DNA from: Aequorivita aquimaris
Lineage (GTDB): Bacteria > Bacteroidota > Bacteroidia > Flavobacteriales > Flavobacteriaceae
Length of the DNA: 64,000 bases
Assembly (NCBI RefSeq): GCF_001573155.1
Contig: NZ_JRWG01000002.1
Coordinates: forward strand, 372,001-436,000
Direction of reading: 5' to 3'
The first letter of the stretch is position 1. Each line of letters opens with the position of its first letter. Positions 52,308-61,376 of this stretch are shown piece by piece. Under the pieces are notes generated by a model that had not been told where the DNA came from, ran no database searches, and saw nothing but the letters and a program-made list of their open reading frames with translations. The translations under genes were made by a program, and so were the position numbers.

Positions 52308-54542
52308 TTAAAACTCAATCTCCCTCAAAAGTTTCGGCATTTTTTCGCTCATTGCCAAAAGCCATTTCAACTGTTCCCGCACCAAATGGGCTTCTTCCAT
52401 TTTTGAATGAAAGCTCTCAGATTTTGAGTTTTTTTCATCTTCGGAAAACGGAATGCTTTTCCCAAAAGTGGCTTCAAAAATATCTTCCGCACTCTCCGTT
52501 TCGGGTATCTGTTGGGAAGGAATTTCTTCCCTTAAAATAGACTCGGCCCTCTTAAGATTTTGAACAATTCTCTCGGAAACCAAATTGAAATTTTTTGAGG
52601 CAGGCGTGGTGGGATTGTTGAGAATATAGGTGCTCAACGATGCCAAGGACGAAAGGAAAGTGTGGTTTAAAACCACGATTTCATAAACCTTGTCCAGGCT
52701 TTTCTGTCTCGATTTGGGCTCCTGGGTCATTCTCTGAAAGGCCGCGCTGAGGTCTGACATTTCCAAAAAGGACTTCTTGCGGGCCACTTTGTATTGGTCG
52801 GGAACGGTGCCTTTGGTGTTGTAATAGCCGATAATTTCTTCCAAATAGACCCGGTAGGCCTTAACCGTTTCCAGCAAGGTTTTTTGCATGCTTTGTATTT
52901 CCCACGCGGGCCAGAGCAGCAGATTTCCCAAGGTGGCCAACCCTGCGCCAATAATGGTATCTGTTACCCGATACTGGATAACGTTAAAAATATCGGGCCG
53001 CATCAACGCATAAATAAAAACCACACTCAGCGTAATAAAAGTTGCCCCAGCTTTATAGTTACGCTGCACCATGGAAAAGGCAATAACAAGCGAAGCGATT
53101 GCCAAAATACCGTAAACTGTCGTATTTTGCGTAATCAAAACGATGCCCACGGCCAGCGCGCCGCCAATCAAGGTTCCGATGGTCCGTTCTTTGGAACGTG
53201 TTTTTGTCAGGCCAAAAGTGGGGCGCATAATTACAATCAAGGTGAGTAAAATCCAATACGGATTTTGGAGGGAAAACAGAATTCCCACCCCATAGCCAAT
53301 CATTGTCATCACCGCCAACCTAAGCGAATGCTTGAAAATAGGGGAGCGCAGATTGAAATTTTCTATCAGTACCTCAAGGTCATAATTCTCTTTGGTCAAA
53401 AACCTGCGGGAATCTTCTTTTTTGAGGGTTGAAATTTCGCGTTTTGCGGGGTTTAAAAGCAACCATTCTATTTTTTCAATTTTCTTTATTTGCTCTTTTT
53501 GATATTTGAAAAGATTTCTGAGCAGCAATAGATTTTCATCGTAAATTTCATTGGAAGCCGCTGCATATTCAGAAATATCGTCCTTGATTCTTTTTGCGAA
53601 CATTTCTATTTTGGAACTTTTCCGAAGTTTTTGCGGCGTAGCAATATTGTCGGCAATAATGTTCAACCTCTGGCTCATGGCAAAAAGCAACTCATGGAAA
53701 TTGGCCAATTGCGCGGGTTTCTTCCTAAAAAATTCATCCGTTTTTGCATAATTCACCGGGTTTGCCATCGCCAGCTCCAGCATATCTACCAACTGTACAA
53801 AAATGAGCAGGCGCTTTCCCTCGTAATCAGATTTTCCCGAGCCGGTTCTGCTCGAAATTAAAATATCGCGGAGGGTTTCGTGGGTGTTGGTTAGCTCGGT
53901 TTTCGTGCTTAATAATTTCTTTAAAAGCGGTGTCCTGTCAGCGGTTTCGGCAACCAATTCCCCACGTGTCCTTAAATAGTCTGCCGTTAGCTTTATAGTT
54001 TTTGAGAGATAATATTCCGTGGGTGCCTTCGGAAAAATAAAATGCCGAAGCAACGCAAGAGCCGCATACCAAAGCCCGCCGATACCGATTAACAGCATCC
54101 GCTCGTAGGGTTGTATAACGTCTGAAAAATTTGAAAAACTCAGAACCAGAGCAAAAAGGCCCGAAAAACTTATAAGCGAGGCCCGAAATCCATAAATGGA
54201 AAGATAGGAAATGCCGAACATCAAAATGCCCAAAATTGGAAAGACCAACCACAGCGATAGATGTAGATAGCCGCCGATTAAGCTTACAATCATGGCCAGC
54301 AGCGTAGCCAGCAAGATTCCAGTAATTTTATGCCGAATACTACCGCTGACATCGCTTGGCGATGCAAGCATGGCTCCCGCGGTTACGGCTATTCCCATAT
54401 CCAGCGCATCCAGTTTTACACCGGCCACAATGGGAAGGGTAAGTGCAATTCCCAAAAGAATGGCCTTGGAGAAATCTGTACTGTTTACAAACTCTGAAAG
54501 GTCTTTTAGTGAGGTGGCTACTATGTTTTTTGGAAATTTCAA
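52308..54542 (-). CDS. FUSC-family (YccS/YhfK-like) integral membrane protein
   Basis: 744 residues in the duplicated arrangement of the FUSC/YccS family. A first hydrophobic block of about six helices (residues 25-175) is followed by a cytoplasmic helical region (about 180-410), then a second hydrophobic block (about 415-555; YWILLTLIVIMRPTFGLTKT, RTIGTLIGGALAVGIVLI) and a long helical C-terminus. These are proposed efflux or aromatic-acid-exporter-like proteins; transport activity here is inferred. The start seems to be TTG (KFPKNIVATSLKDL), since the next Met is within the first helix block. Confidence 0.85.
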   Translation of the reverse strand: MKFPKNIVATSLKDLSEFVNSTDFSKAILLGIALTLPIVAGVKLDALDMGIAVTAGAMLASPSDVSGSIRHKITGILLATLLAMIVSLIGGYLHLSLWLVFPILGILMFGISYLSIYGFRASLISFSGLFALVLSFSNFSDVIQPYERMLLIGIGGLWYAALALLRHFIFPKAPTEYYLSKTIKLTADYLRTRGELVAETADRTPLLKKLLSTKTELTNTHETLRDILISSRTGSGKSDYEGKRLLIFVQLVDMLELAMANPVNYAKTDEFFRKKPAQLANFHELLFAMSQRLNIIADNIATPQKLRKSSKIEMFAKRIKDDISEYAAASNEIYDENLLLLRNLFKYQKEQIKKIEKIEWLLLNPAKREISTLKKEDSRRFLTKENYDLEVLIENFNLRSPIFKHSLRLAVMTMIGYGVGILFSLQNPYWILLTLIVIMRPTFGLTKTRSKERTIGTLIGGALAVGIVLITQNTTVYGILAIASLVIAFSMVQRNYKAGATFITLSVVFIYALMRPDIFNVIQYRVTDTIIGAGLATLGNLLLWPAWEIQSMQKTLLETVKAYRVYLEEIIGYYNTKGTVPDQYKVARKKSFLEMSDLSAAFQRMTQEPKSRQKSLDKVYEIVVLNHTFLSSLASLSTYILNNPTTPASKNFNLVSERIVQNLKRAESILREEIPSQQIPETESAEDIFEATFGKSIPFSEDEKNSKSESFHSKMEEAHLVREQLKWLLAMSEKMPKLLREIEF

Positions 54543-54707
54543 AAGCAGTTGGTTTCAAAAGCTGCAAAGATATTGCGCCCAAAAGCGAAGTTCGTTAATC
54601 TTTTCAGAAATGTAAGTGTGTTATACTTTTATTAAATGTACGGCGGCCGTATGGCGAACGCTCTTTAAAATCTTAAATTTATACATATTCTTAAAAAATT
54701 TGCAGCA

Positions 54708-55703
54708 ATGAACCAAGTAATTTTACTGAAAGACCGTCCAAAAGGGAAGCCCTCATTAAAGGATTTTGAATTTACCGAAGAAGAAAAACCACAACCAAAG
54801 GATGGCGAAATTTTATTGAAAACGAAATATGTTTCCGTTGACCCGTACCTCCGCGGACGGATGCGCAATGAAAAATCATACATTCCGCCTTTTGAAGTTG
54901 GAAAGCCTTTGGAATCGGGTATTATTGCTGAGGTAATTGAATCGAAAAACAAGAATTTTGAGAAGGGCGATTTTGTAAACGGAATGCTTCAATGGAAGCA
55001 ATTTCAAACCTCCAACGGGAATGGATTGAATAAGGTAGATGCCGAAAGGGCGCCCTTAAAAGCCTATTTGGGCGTTTTGGGACTTACCGGAATTACCGCA
55101 TATTTAGGTCTCGACAAAATAGGAAAACCCCAAAAAGGCGAAACGCTTTTGGTTTCCGGAGCCGCCGGCGCCGTGGGGAGCGTTGCCGGGCAAATAGGAA
55201 AAATAAAGGGATGCCGCGTGGTGGGAATTGCGGGAACGGAGGAAAAAATTGACCGTATTCAAGAAAAGTTCGGCTTTGATGCAGCAATCAATTACAAAAC
55301 CACCAACAATATGAAAAAAGCTATCGCAGAAGCCTGTCCCGACGGGGTTGATGTGTATTTTGACAATGTGGGCGGCGAGATACTGGATGCCGCTTTGGCA
55401 AATATGAATAAATACGGCCGGGTGGTAAACTGCGGCGCCATTTCACTTTACAACAAAACCGAAACCCCAACGGGGCCGCGGGTTGAAACAACGCTCATAA
55501 AAAATAGTATTTTAATGCAGGGCTTCACGGTCCGCGACTTTGTAAAGGATTTTGGCCCTGCGCAAAACCAATTGGCCAAGTGGATGGAGCAGGATAAATT
55601 GAGCTATTTGGAAACGGTAGTGGAAGGTTTTGAAAATATTCCGCAGGCGTTTATCGACTTGTTTGATGGGAAAAATAAAGGGAAAATGATTGTTGTGGTT
55701 TAA
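54708..55703 (+). CDS. zinc-independent MDR-family NADP-dependent oxidoreductase
   Basis: 331-residue quinone/alkenal-reductase-type enzyme (PTGR/CurA-like). The N-terminal catalytic domain begins NQVILLKDRPKGKPSLKDF with VDPYLRGRMR. The Rossmann loop is SGAAGAVGSVAGQIGKIKG, and the C-terminus has FDNVGGEILDAAL and NCGAISLYN. The cysteine zinc ligands of alcohol dehydrogenases are absent, as in this branch. Its stop overlaps the convergent ABC ATPase stop by four bases. Confidence 0.9.
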   Translation: MNQVILLKDRPKGKPSLKDFEFTEEEKPQPKDGEILLKTKYVSVDPYLRGRMRNEKSYIPPFEVGKPLESGIIAEVIESKNKNFEKGDFVNGMLQWKQFQTSNGNGLNKVDAERAPLKAYLGVLGLTGITAYLGLDKIGKPQKGETLLVSGAAGAVGSVAGQIGKIKGCRVVGIAGTEEKIDRIQEKFGFDAAINYKTTNNMKKAIAEACPDGVDVYFDNVGGEILDAALANMNKYGRVVNCGAISLYNKTETPTGPRVETTLIKNSILMQGFTVRDFVKDFGPAQNQLAKWMEQDKLSYLETVVEGFENIPQAFIDLFDGKNKGKMIVVV

Positions 55704-56653
55704 GGCGTTTCTGAAATTTTCAAATAGCACGGCTCGTCTTTCTTTAATGGAAAGGCGTTGTTGAAAAATAGGATTTTTCCTTTAAAATCCGCTTCAATCA
55801 AATAATGGCTTCCTTTGAAATAGCATTTTTTTACGGTTACTTCAAGCTTTGTTTTTTCTTCGGAAATTTTTAGTTGGTGTGGGAAAATGATGATTTCTTC
55901 TGAAGAAACTTCCGAAGAAATAAGACTTTTTGAAAGTAGATTCGCTTCGCCAAAAAATCCTGCCTGATATTCAGTGGAAACGTTTTCGTAAATAAACTGC
56001 GGCGTTCCTAACATTTCTTTAGAACCGTTTTTCAGCATTAAAATCTGGTCGGAAAATGACAATGCCTCATCGTTGTCGTGGGTTGCGGTGATGCAACTGA
56101 TATTTTTCTCTTTTAGATAATTGAAAATTTTTCGTCGTAATTTATTTTTTCTAAAAACATCAATATTGCTAAAAGGTTCGTCCAGCAAAAGGATTTCGGG
56201 TTCGTTTGCCAATGCCTTTGCCAAAGCCACGCGCTGTTTTTGGCCACCGCTTAGGTTTTTTACCAATGTGTTTTTGAAACTTTCCATTTCAACAACTTCC
56301 AGCAGCTGCTCAATTCTTTTTTTATCTTTTTCCTCATCCAAACCGGAAAGATGTGAACCAAGGTTTTCAGCAACCGTCGTGAACGGCATTATATTAAATT
56401 CCTGCGCTACGAGTTTCATAAATGGTTCGCCGGGAATGAGCGCTTTGGTTGGGCCGAGCAGTTTTTTTTCGTTGTAGAAAATTGAACCGTTTTCCAAATG
56501 GAGCAACCCGTAAACAAGATGTAAAAGTGTAGATTTTCCGCAGCCACTTTCACCTAAAATACTGAGGTGTTCTCCAGGTTTCAGCGAAAAGGAAACGTTT
56601 TTTAAAATGGTTTTTTCGGAATAGGCGAAGGAATCGATTTCAACTTTTAGCAT
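55700..56653 (-). CDS. ABC transporter ATP-binding protein with C-terminal TOBE-like extension
   Basis: 317 residues. Walker A GESGCGKST, Q-loop region LVAQEFNIMPF, signature LSGGQKQRVALAKALA and Walker B EILLLDEPFSNID are intact. About 90 residues after the ATPase core (EEIIIFPHQLKISEEKTKLE) look like the regulatory/TOBE extension of importer ATPases such as sulfate, iron or spermidine types. No permease or binding protein is adjacent. It ends an operon with pheS, a small membrane protein and a conserved hypothetical gene. Confidence 0.88.
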   Translation of the reverse strand: MLKVEIDSFAYSEKTILKNVSFSLKPGEHLSILGESGCGKSTLLHLVYGLLHLENGSIFYNEKKLLGPTKALIPGEPFMKLVAQEFNIMPFTTVAENLGSHLSGLDEEKDKKRIEQLLEVVEMESFKNTLVKNLSGGQKQRVALAKALANEPEILLLDEPFSNIDVFRKNKLRRKIFNYLKEKNISCITATHDNDEALSFSDQILMLKNGSKEMLGTPQFIYENVSTEYQAGFFGEANLLSKSLISSEVSSEEIIIFPHQLKISEEKTKLEVTVKKCYFKGSHYLIEADFKGKILFFNNAFPLKKDEPCYLKISETP

Positions 56654-56662
56654 CGCAGATGG

Positions 56663-57058
56663 TTATTTCGCCAAAATTCCTTCGCTTTCCAAAACGGGAA
56701 GCGCGGTCACTTTTTCTTCTGAAATACTATTGGGCTCAAAAGTGAACTTTCGCTCAAAGAGTTTGTTTTCGGCGAAAAAGGTTACCAAATATTCATTGGT
56801 AAAACCCAAAACCTCTGTTGGGATAAATTCAACTTTAACCGAAGTTTTTGGTTTTATTTTTCCCAGACCATGACGCAGGGTTGAGGTTTTTTTATCTTCA
56901 CTTTTTCCGCGGGATAGTACCAAAACCGTTTCAATTTCATCTTCTCGGTTATTCACCAGATAAATGTACCATTGTTGTTCGGTAAAATCCTTGTCCCATT
57001 CCTTTACGGCCACAATATGCACGTTTTCGGCTTTTGGGATTTCTATATCCTTTCGCAT
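56663..57058 (-). CDS. conserved flavobacterial hypothetical protein downstream of pheS
   Basis: 131 residues, soluble, mostly beta by pattern (IVAVKEWDKDFTEQQWYIYL, VKVEFIPTEVLGFTNEYLV). Not a synthetase domain, although homologues have, as I recall, been labelled phenylalanyl-tRNA synthetase alpha subunit because of position. The start is ATG at RKDIEIPKAEN. It lies two bases after the 54-residue membrane protein stop and nine bases before the ABC ATPase, so it may serve that transporter or the membrane protein. Confidence 0.7.
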   Translation of the reverse strand: MRKDIEIPKAENVHIVAVKEWDKDFTEQQWYIYLVNNREDEIETVLVLSRGKSEDKKTSTLRHGLGKIKPKTSVKVEFIPTEVLGFTNEYLVTFFAENKLFERKFTFEPNSISEEKVTALPVLESEGILAK

Positions 57059-57060
57059 AA

Positions 57061-57225
57061 TCAATCGTCAATTTTCCACATAATCCAAACTGCCAAAAGC
57101 GCAATGGCAGATACGCCCAGCAATATGGCGCCAATTACAATTTTAATGGCCGCAATTACGAAAGTAAGGTAGGCTATTGCAATGGCAACGATTACCAAAA
57201 GGGCGATAACAAGATATTTTTTCAT
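57061..57225 (-). CDS. 54-residue two-helix membrane protein
   Basis: A short frame starting ATG (KKYLVIALLVIVAIAIAYL) and ending MWKIDD-stop. Two hydrophobic helices are separated by a short charged turn (IAAIKIVIG), with a basic start and acidic end. It fills the space between pheS and the downstream conserved gene exactly: 50 bases after pheS and two bases before the next ATG. Consistent codon phase and operon packing support a real gene; the function is unknown. Confidence 0.7.
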   Translation of the reverse strand: MKKYLVIALLVIVAIAIAYLTFVIAAIKIVIGAILLGVSAIALLAVWIMWKIDD

Positions 57226-57275
57226 AGCATTTTTGTCTTAAATCTTATGTCTTTCAGCGCAGCGGTCTTAGATTT

Positions 57276-58295
57276 TTACAACACGCTTTTAAACTGTTCC
57301 AAAAAGCGCACATCGTTTTCGCTGAACATTCTGATATCAGGAATTTGGTGCAGAAGCATGGCAATTCTATCGATACCTACGCCAAAGGCGAAGCCAGAAT
57401 ATTCCTCGGCGTCGATGCCACAGTTTTTAAGTACGTTCGGGTCAACCATTCCGCAGCCGCCAATTTCGAGCCAGCCGGTTCCTTTGGTAATTCGGTGGTC
57501 TGCTTCGGTTTCCAGCCCCCAATATACATCCACTTCGGCGCTCGGTTCCGTGAACGGGAAATACGAGGGGCGCAAACGGATTTTAGATTTTCCGAACATT
57601 TCCGTGGTGAAATATTGTAGCGTTTGCTTTAAATCTGCAAAGCTTACACCTTTGTCTACATACAAACCCTCCACTTGGTGGAAAAAGCAGTGTGAGCGCG
57701 CTGAAATGGCTTCATTTCGATACACACGGCCGGGCGAAATGGTACGGATGGGCGGTTTGTTATTTTCCATATAACGCACCTGTACGGACGAGGTGTGCGT
57801 ACGCAACAAAACATCAGGATTGGTTTGGATAAAAAACGTATCCTGCATGTCGCGCGCCGGGTGATACTCGGGAAGGTTCAAGGCAGTAAAGTTGTGCCAG
57901 TCGTCCTCAATTTCGGGCCCTTCGGAAACATTGAAACCGATACGCAAAAAGATATCGATAATTTTATTTTTTACGATGGAAATAGGGTGGCGTGAGCCCA
58001 GGGGAATCACCTCGCCCGGACGGGAAAGGTCGCCGTAAACGCCTTTGGATTCCGCGCTGTTTTCAAGTGCTTCTTTAAGCGAATCCACTTTTTCCTGCGC
58101 AGCGTTTTTAAGGGTGTTTATAACCTGGCCATACTCCTTTTTCTGCTCGTTCGGCACATTTTTGAATTCGGCGAAAAAGTCGTTCAGCAATCCTTTTTTA
58201 CCCAGGTATTTTATGCGGAAGTTTTCAATTTCTTCTTTGTTGGTGGAAGAAAAGGCTTGTACTTCGGCTATGTGTTTTTTTATGGTTTCTATCAT
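57276..58295 (-). CDS. pheS: phenylalanyl-tRNA synthetase alpha subunit
   Basis: Catalytic subunit of the alpha2-beta2 class II synthetase. The N-terminal coiled coil that binds tRNA is present (about 1-85). Motif 2 is YRNEAISARSHCFFHQVEGL and motif 3 lies in YSGFAFGVGIDRIAMLLHQ, with GGCGMVDPNVL between. The start is ATG (an upstream GTG is directly adjacent). pheT is not next to it; a conserved operon with a small membrane protein and ABC ATPase follows. Confidence 0.97.
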   Translation of the reverse strand: MIETIKKHIAEVQAFSSTNKEEIENFRIKYLGKKGLLNDFFAEFKNVPNEQKKEYGQVINTLKNAAQEKVDSLKEALENSAESKGVYGDLSRPGEVIPLGSRHPISIVKNKIIDIFLRIGFNVSEGPEIEDDWHNFTALNLPEYHPARDMQDTFFIQTNPDVLLRTHTSSVQVRYMENNKPPIRTISPGRVYRNEAISARSHCFFHQVEGLYVDKGVSFADLKQTLQYFTTEMFGKSKIRLRPSYFPFTEPSAEVDVYWGLETEADHRITKGTGWLEIGGCGMVDPNVLKNCGIDAEEYSGFAFGVGIDRIAMLLHQIPDIRMFSENDVRFLEQFKSVL

Positions 58296-58318
58296 CACTA
58301 AATTTTATAAAATATATT

Positions 58319-58675
58319 CTAACTTATCACTTCCTTTTCCCAAAAATACTGCACGATAGCTTCTTTCATCAAAACGCTCTGCTCGCCTGCCTTTAAGGGC
58401 GGCAATTGTTCTAAAACAGTATAATGCGGCCAGCCTTCCTCGTCGTAATAATCAAATTGGTAATACCCGTAAGGCTCCAAAAGACGGCAGATGGCAATGT
58501 GCATTAGGTTTAGCTTTTCGTCTTTTTTAAATTTGCGGTGCAGTTGGCCTAGCTCTTGGATTCCTATTAAATAAATAATGGCATCCAAATCTAAAACCTG
58601 CCCATCGGCAAAACGGTCGCCAAGCATTTTTACTACTGCTTCCCATCGTTCCTTTAATTGTTCGTCGCGTGCCAT
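58319..58675 (-). CDS. conserved hypothetical protein upstream of pheS
   Basis: 118-residue acidic, helical, soluble protein. Visible segments are RDEQLKERWEAVVKMLGDRF, DLDAIIYLIGIQELG and the aromatic-rich YGYYQFDYYDEEGWPHY. No family recognised beyond recurrence in Flavobacteriaceae. The start is ATG at ARDEQLK; an upstream extension would come from the adjacent CCAAATTCC repeat. Same strand as pheS, 23 bases upstream, so probably co-transcribed. Confidence 0.65.
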   Translation of the reverse strand: MARDEQLKERWEAVVKMLGDRFADGQVLDLDAIIYLIGIQELGQLHRKFKKDEKLNLMHIAICRLLEPYGYYQFDYYDEEGWPHYTVLEQLPPLKAGEQSVLMKEAIVQYFWEKEVIS

Positions 58676-58705
58676 TTCTAAATAAATTAGTCTGCAAAGA
58701 TACAA

Positions 58706-58825
58706 GTTTAAAATTCCAAATGTCAAGCGCCAAAATCCAAAATGATAAATTTCAAATTTTCATAAAATTTTTAAATACTAGGCACTCCAAATTTGGGATT
58801 TGCGATTTGGAACTTGGAATTTTTA
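58706..58825. repeat. CCAAATTCC-family repeat region between hypothetical gene and cvpA
   Basis: Scattered AAATTCCAAAT, CCAAAATCCAAAAT, CTCCAAATTTGGGATTTG and GGAACTTGGAATTT copies on both orientations fill the divergent gap. This is the most degenerate member of the family in the window. Confidence 0.55.
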
Positions 58826-58855
58826 AATTGCTATATTTATGAAAAATTAAAAAGT

Positions 58856-59410
58856 ATGAACACTATCGATATTGTACTTGGAATTATTTTCATAATCGCT
58901 TTTTTTGTGGGTTTTAAAAAAGGATTGCTCCGTTCGCTCGCTTCTTTAATCGGGCTCGTAGTTGGCGTTTACTGCGCTATGTTTTTTTCTGATTACGTGA
59001 GGGTTTATATTGAAAGATGGTTTGATTGGAGTGCAGATTTAAATAGAATTGCCTCATTTTTAATTACTTTTTTTCTCGTAATGTTCCTTTTTAGTTTGTT
59101 GGGAAGACTTTTGACCAAAGTTGCGGATTTTGCGATGTTGGGAATTTTCAACAAACTTTTGGGAGGTATTTTCAACCTGTTGAAATTGGCGTTTTTAATA
59201 AGTGTGATTTTTATGTTTGTAAACGCTTCAGATAATTATAGAATTCTTACTGAGGAAAAACGCGAATCGTCGCTTTTATACACACCCGTTGCGGCAATTG
59301 CACCGGCAGTATTGCCCACAATAATGGAGGAGGTTGATAATTTAAATATTGACGATCCTGAAATTACTCCAAAAGAAAGCCCCGATGAAACGGGGCTTCC
59401 TGAGGAGTAA
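58856..59410 (+). CDS. CvpA family membrane protein
   Basis: 184 residues with four hydrophobic helices starting NTIDIVLGIIFIIAFFVGFK KGLLRSLASLIGLVVGVYCA, the CvpA/colicin V production family pattern. A polar C-terminal tail ends PDETGLPEE. The start is ATG at MNTIDIV; the upstream frame consists of repeat sequence. A strong GC hairpin lies inside its last codons. CvpA is linked to envelope integrity in other bacteria; the role here is inferred. Confidence 0.85.
   Translation: MNTIDIVLGIIFIIAFFVGFKKGLLRSLASLIGLVVGVYCAMFFSDYVRVYIERWFDWSADLNRIASFLITFFLVMFLFSLLGRLLTKVADFAMLGIFNKLLGGIFNLLKLAFLISVIFMFVNASDNYRILTEEKRESSLLYTPVAAIAPAVLPTIMEEVDNLNIDDPEITPKESPDETGLPEE
59377..59398. terminator. hairpin inside the 3' end of cvpA
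   Basis: AAGCCCCG and CGGGGCTT arms with a 6-base loop ATGAAA, inside the last codons of cvpA and just before the convergent SulP gene. There is no clear U-run, so termination strength is uncertain. Confidence 0.5.
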
Positions 59411-59419
59411 TAAAATAAT

Positions 59420-61267
59420 TTACACTACATCTTTTATATTGCTACGTGCGTATTTCACGGCTTCCTTAAAGTCGTTGAAAATAAGCTCCTTCGGCACTAA
59501 ATCTGGAATAATATCAATCTTTTCCATCATTACACGTGGTTGTGCCTGAAGATCTTCAAAAATAGGCGTAACGCCTTTTTTGGTGATGTTCATTAATACT
59601 TCTTCCATTGCATAAAGTCCCGATTGGTCTATATACGGCGTCTTTCCCATTCGTATAATTACGTGAGTAGCGGTATCAGGAATTTGGTTTGCCAACTGTT
59701 GAAAATCTGAAGTATAACCAAAAAACAGGGGTCCTTCCAAACGTTTTATAAATACTTCTTCTTTTAACCTTTCGGGAAAATTAACTTCGTCACTCCAAGC
59801 TAACGCAAGCTCATCGGCATTTTTAAGCGGAACTACTTTTGATTGGTCGGCGGTAAGGTCTCCAATTTTCTTCATAAAAATGATGGAGGCCAAAACCAGT
59901 CCTATACCTACTGCATAAACCAAATTCCAAAAAACGGAAAGTAATAAAACCACAATCATAATAGTAATTTCGGCCTTTTGCATTTTTGGGATTGCCTTCA
60001 AGCCTTTGTAATCCATTACTCCAATACCCACGGTTATCAAAATTCCTGCAAGAACGGCTGCAGGAATTTGTGATGCAACGGGCCCTAAGGCCAATAATAT
60101 TACGAGCAATAAGACTGCGGCAATCATACCCGAAAGTCTTGTTGTTCCCCCTGATTTTATGTTTACCACCGTACGGATAGTTGCACCAGCTCCGGGGATA
60201 CCACCAAAAATTGCGGCTATACTGTTACCAATACCTTGGCCCATCAATTCTTTGTTGGGGTTGTGTTTGGTTTTGGTCATATTATCTGCTACAACGGAGG
60301 TAAGCAAGGAGTCAATTGCTCCTAAAAACGCTAGCGTTAATGCAGTAAATATGTAAGGTGAAATCTGTCCAAATTCAAATTCAGTGAATATGTTCAAATT
60401 CGGAATTGGAAAACCTCCCGGAATCTGATCAATGGGCTGATAATTCAATTTTAGCACATAGGCACCCACAGAAACTACAAGCAATGCTACCAACGTGCTC
60501 GGAACCACAGTTGTAATGCGCTTAAAGCCGTAAATGATTAAAATGGTCAATGAAGCCAAAATAAATTCTAACCAATTAATATTGGCGATAGCTCTGGGCA
60601 AGGCTTTAATTGCTCCTACAACTCCTGATGTTTCAGACTTTGCCAATACTTTTGCTTCCTGGAGAATTTCTTCTTCTGTAATCTGTTCGGAACGGTTAAT
60701 TGTTTCCTCAAAATCTTCGAGCACTAAAATTCCTTCACCCGCTTCATCACGCAAAATATTGGTCATTATTACTTCTTCAGCCTGGGGTTTAAATGTTTCA
60801 ATGAAAGTTGTATCATCTTCGGTATAATAACCCAAAACCGGCAACAGTTGGGTAATTAAAATGATAACCCCAATTGCAGTCATAAAACCTGACACCACGG
60901 GGTAGGGAATGTATTTTATATATTTCCCCACACCAGTAACACCCAACAAAATTTGCATTAGTCCGGCCAGTAAAAAAACCAATAAAATATACGGTAAGGC
61001 TTGTTCTACGCTACCATTGTGCGAAGCTATGATTCCAGTGATAACAACCATGGAAACTGCTGTCATAGGTGCTGTTGGCCCAGAAATCTGTGTATTTGTT
61101 CCGCCGAAAAGCGAAGCAAAGAAACCTATGAAAATAGCACCGTACAATCCGGCATCGGGACCAAGGCCCGACTGAACCCCGAAAGCCAACGCAAGGGGCA
61201 AGGCAACGATTCCGGCTGTAATTCCGCCAAATAGATTTCCTCTTAAATTTGTAAATATGTTTGTCAT
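59420..61267 (-). CDS. SulP-family anion transporter with STAS domain (probable bicarbonate uptake)
   Basis: 615-residue inner-membrane transporter: LRGNLFGGITAGIVALPLAL opening, GPTAPMTAVSM, PYPVVSGFMTAIGVII, FGGIPGAGATIRTVVNIKSG in the core, and a C-terminal STAS domain (about 500-600) with HVIIRMGKTPYIDQSGLYAM. An extra acidic loop of about 85 residues (150-235) separates helices that are usually close. The beta-carbonic anhydrase gene lies 109 bases upstream on the same strand, which favours bicarbonate over sulfate as substrate. Confidence 0.9.
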   Translation of the reverse strand: MTNIFTNLRGNLFGGITAGIVALPLALAFGVQSGLGPDAGLYGAIFIGFFASLFGGTNTQISGPTAPMTAVSMVVITGIIASHNGSVEQALPYILLVFLLAGLMQILLGVTGVGKYIKYIPYPVVSGFMTAIGVIILITQLLPVLGYYTEDDTTFIETFKPQAEEVIMTNILRDEAGEGILVLEDFEETINRSEQITEEEILQEAKVLAKSETSGVVGAIKALPRAIANINWLEFILASLTILIIYGFKRITTVVPSTLVALLVVSVGAYVLKLNYQPIDQIPGGFPIPNLNIFTEFEFGQISPYIFTALTLAFLGAIDSLLTSVVADNMTKTKHNPNKELMGQGIGNSIAAIFGGIPGAGATIRTVVNIKSGGTTRLSGMIAAVLLLVILLALGPVASQIPAAVLAGILITVGIGVMDYKGLKAIPKMQKAEITIMIVVLLLSVFWNLVYAVGIGLVLASIIFMKKIGDLTADQSKVVPLKNADELALAWSDEVNFPERLKEEVFIKRLEGPLFFGYTSDFQQLANQIPDTATHVIIRMGKTPYIDQSGLYAMEEVLMNITKKGVTPIFEDLQAQPRVMMEKIDIIPDLVPKELIFNDFKEAVKYARSNIKDVV

Positions 61268-61376
61268 AATTAATTTTTTAGGTTTTGGATATAATATGCT
61301 AATCGATTTTACGAATGTGATTTGTCACACTGTTAAAAATCTTTTTTCAAAAGCATACTGAATCCAGTCCAATTAT

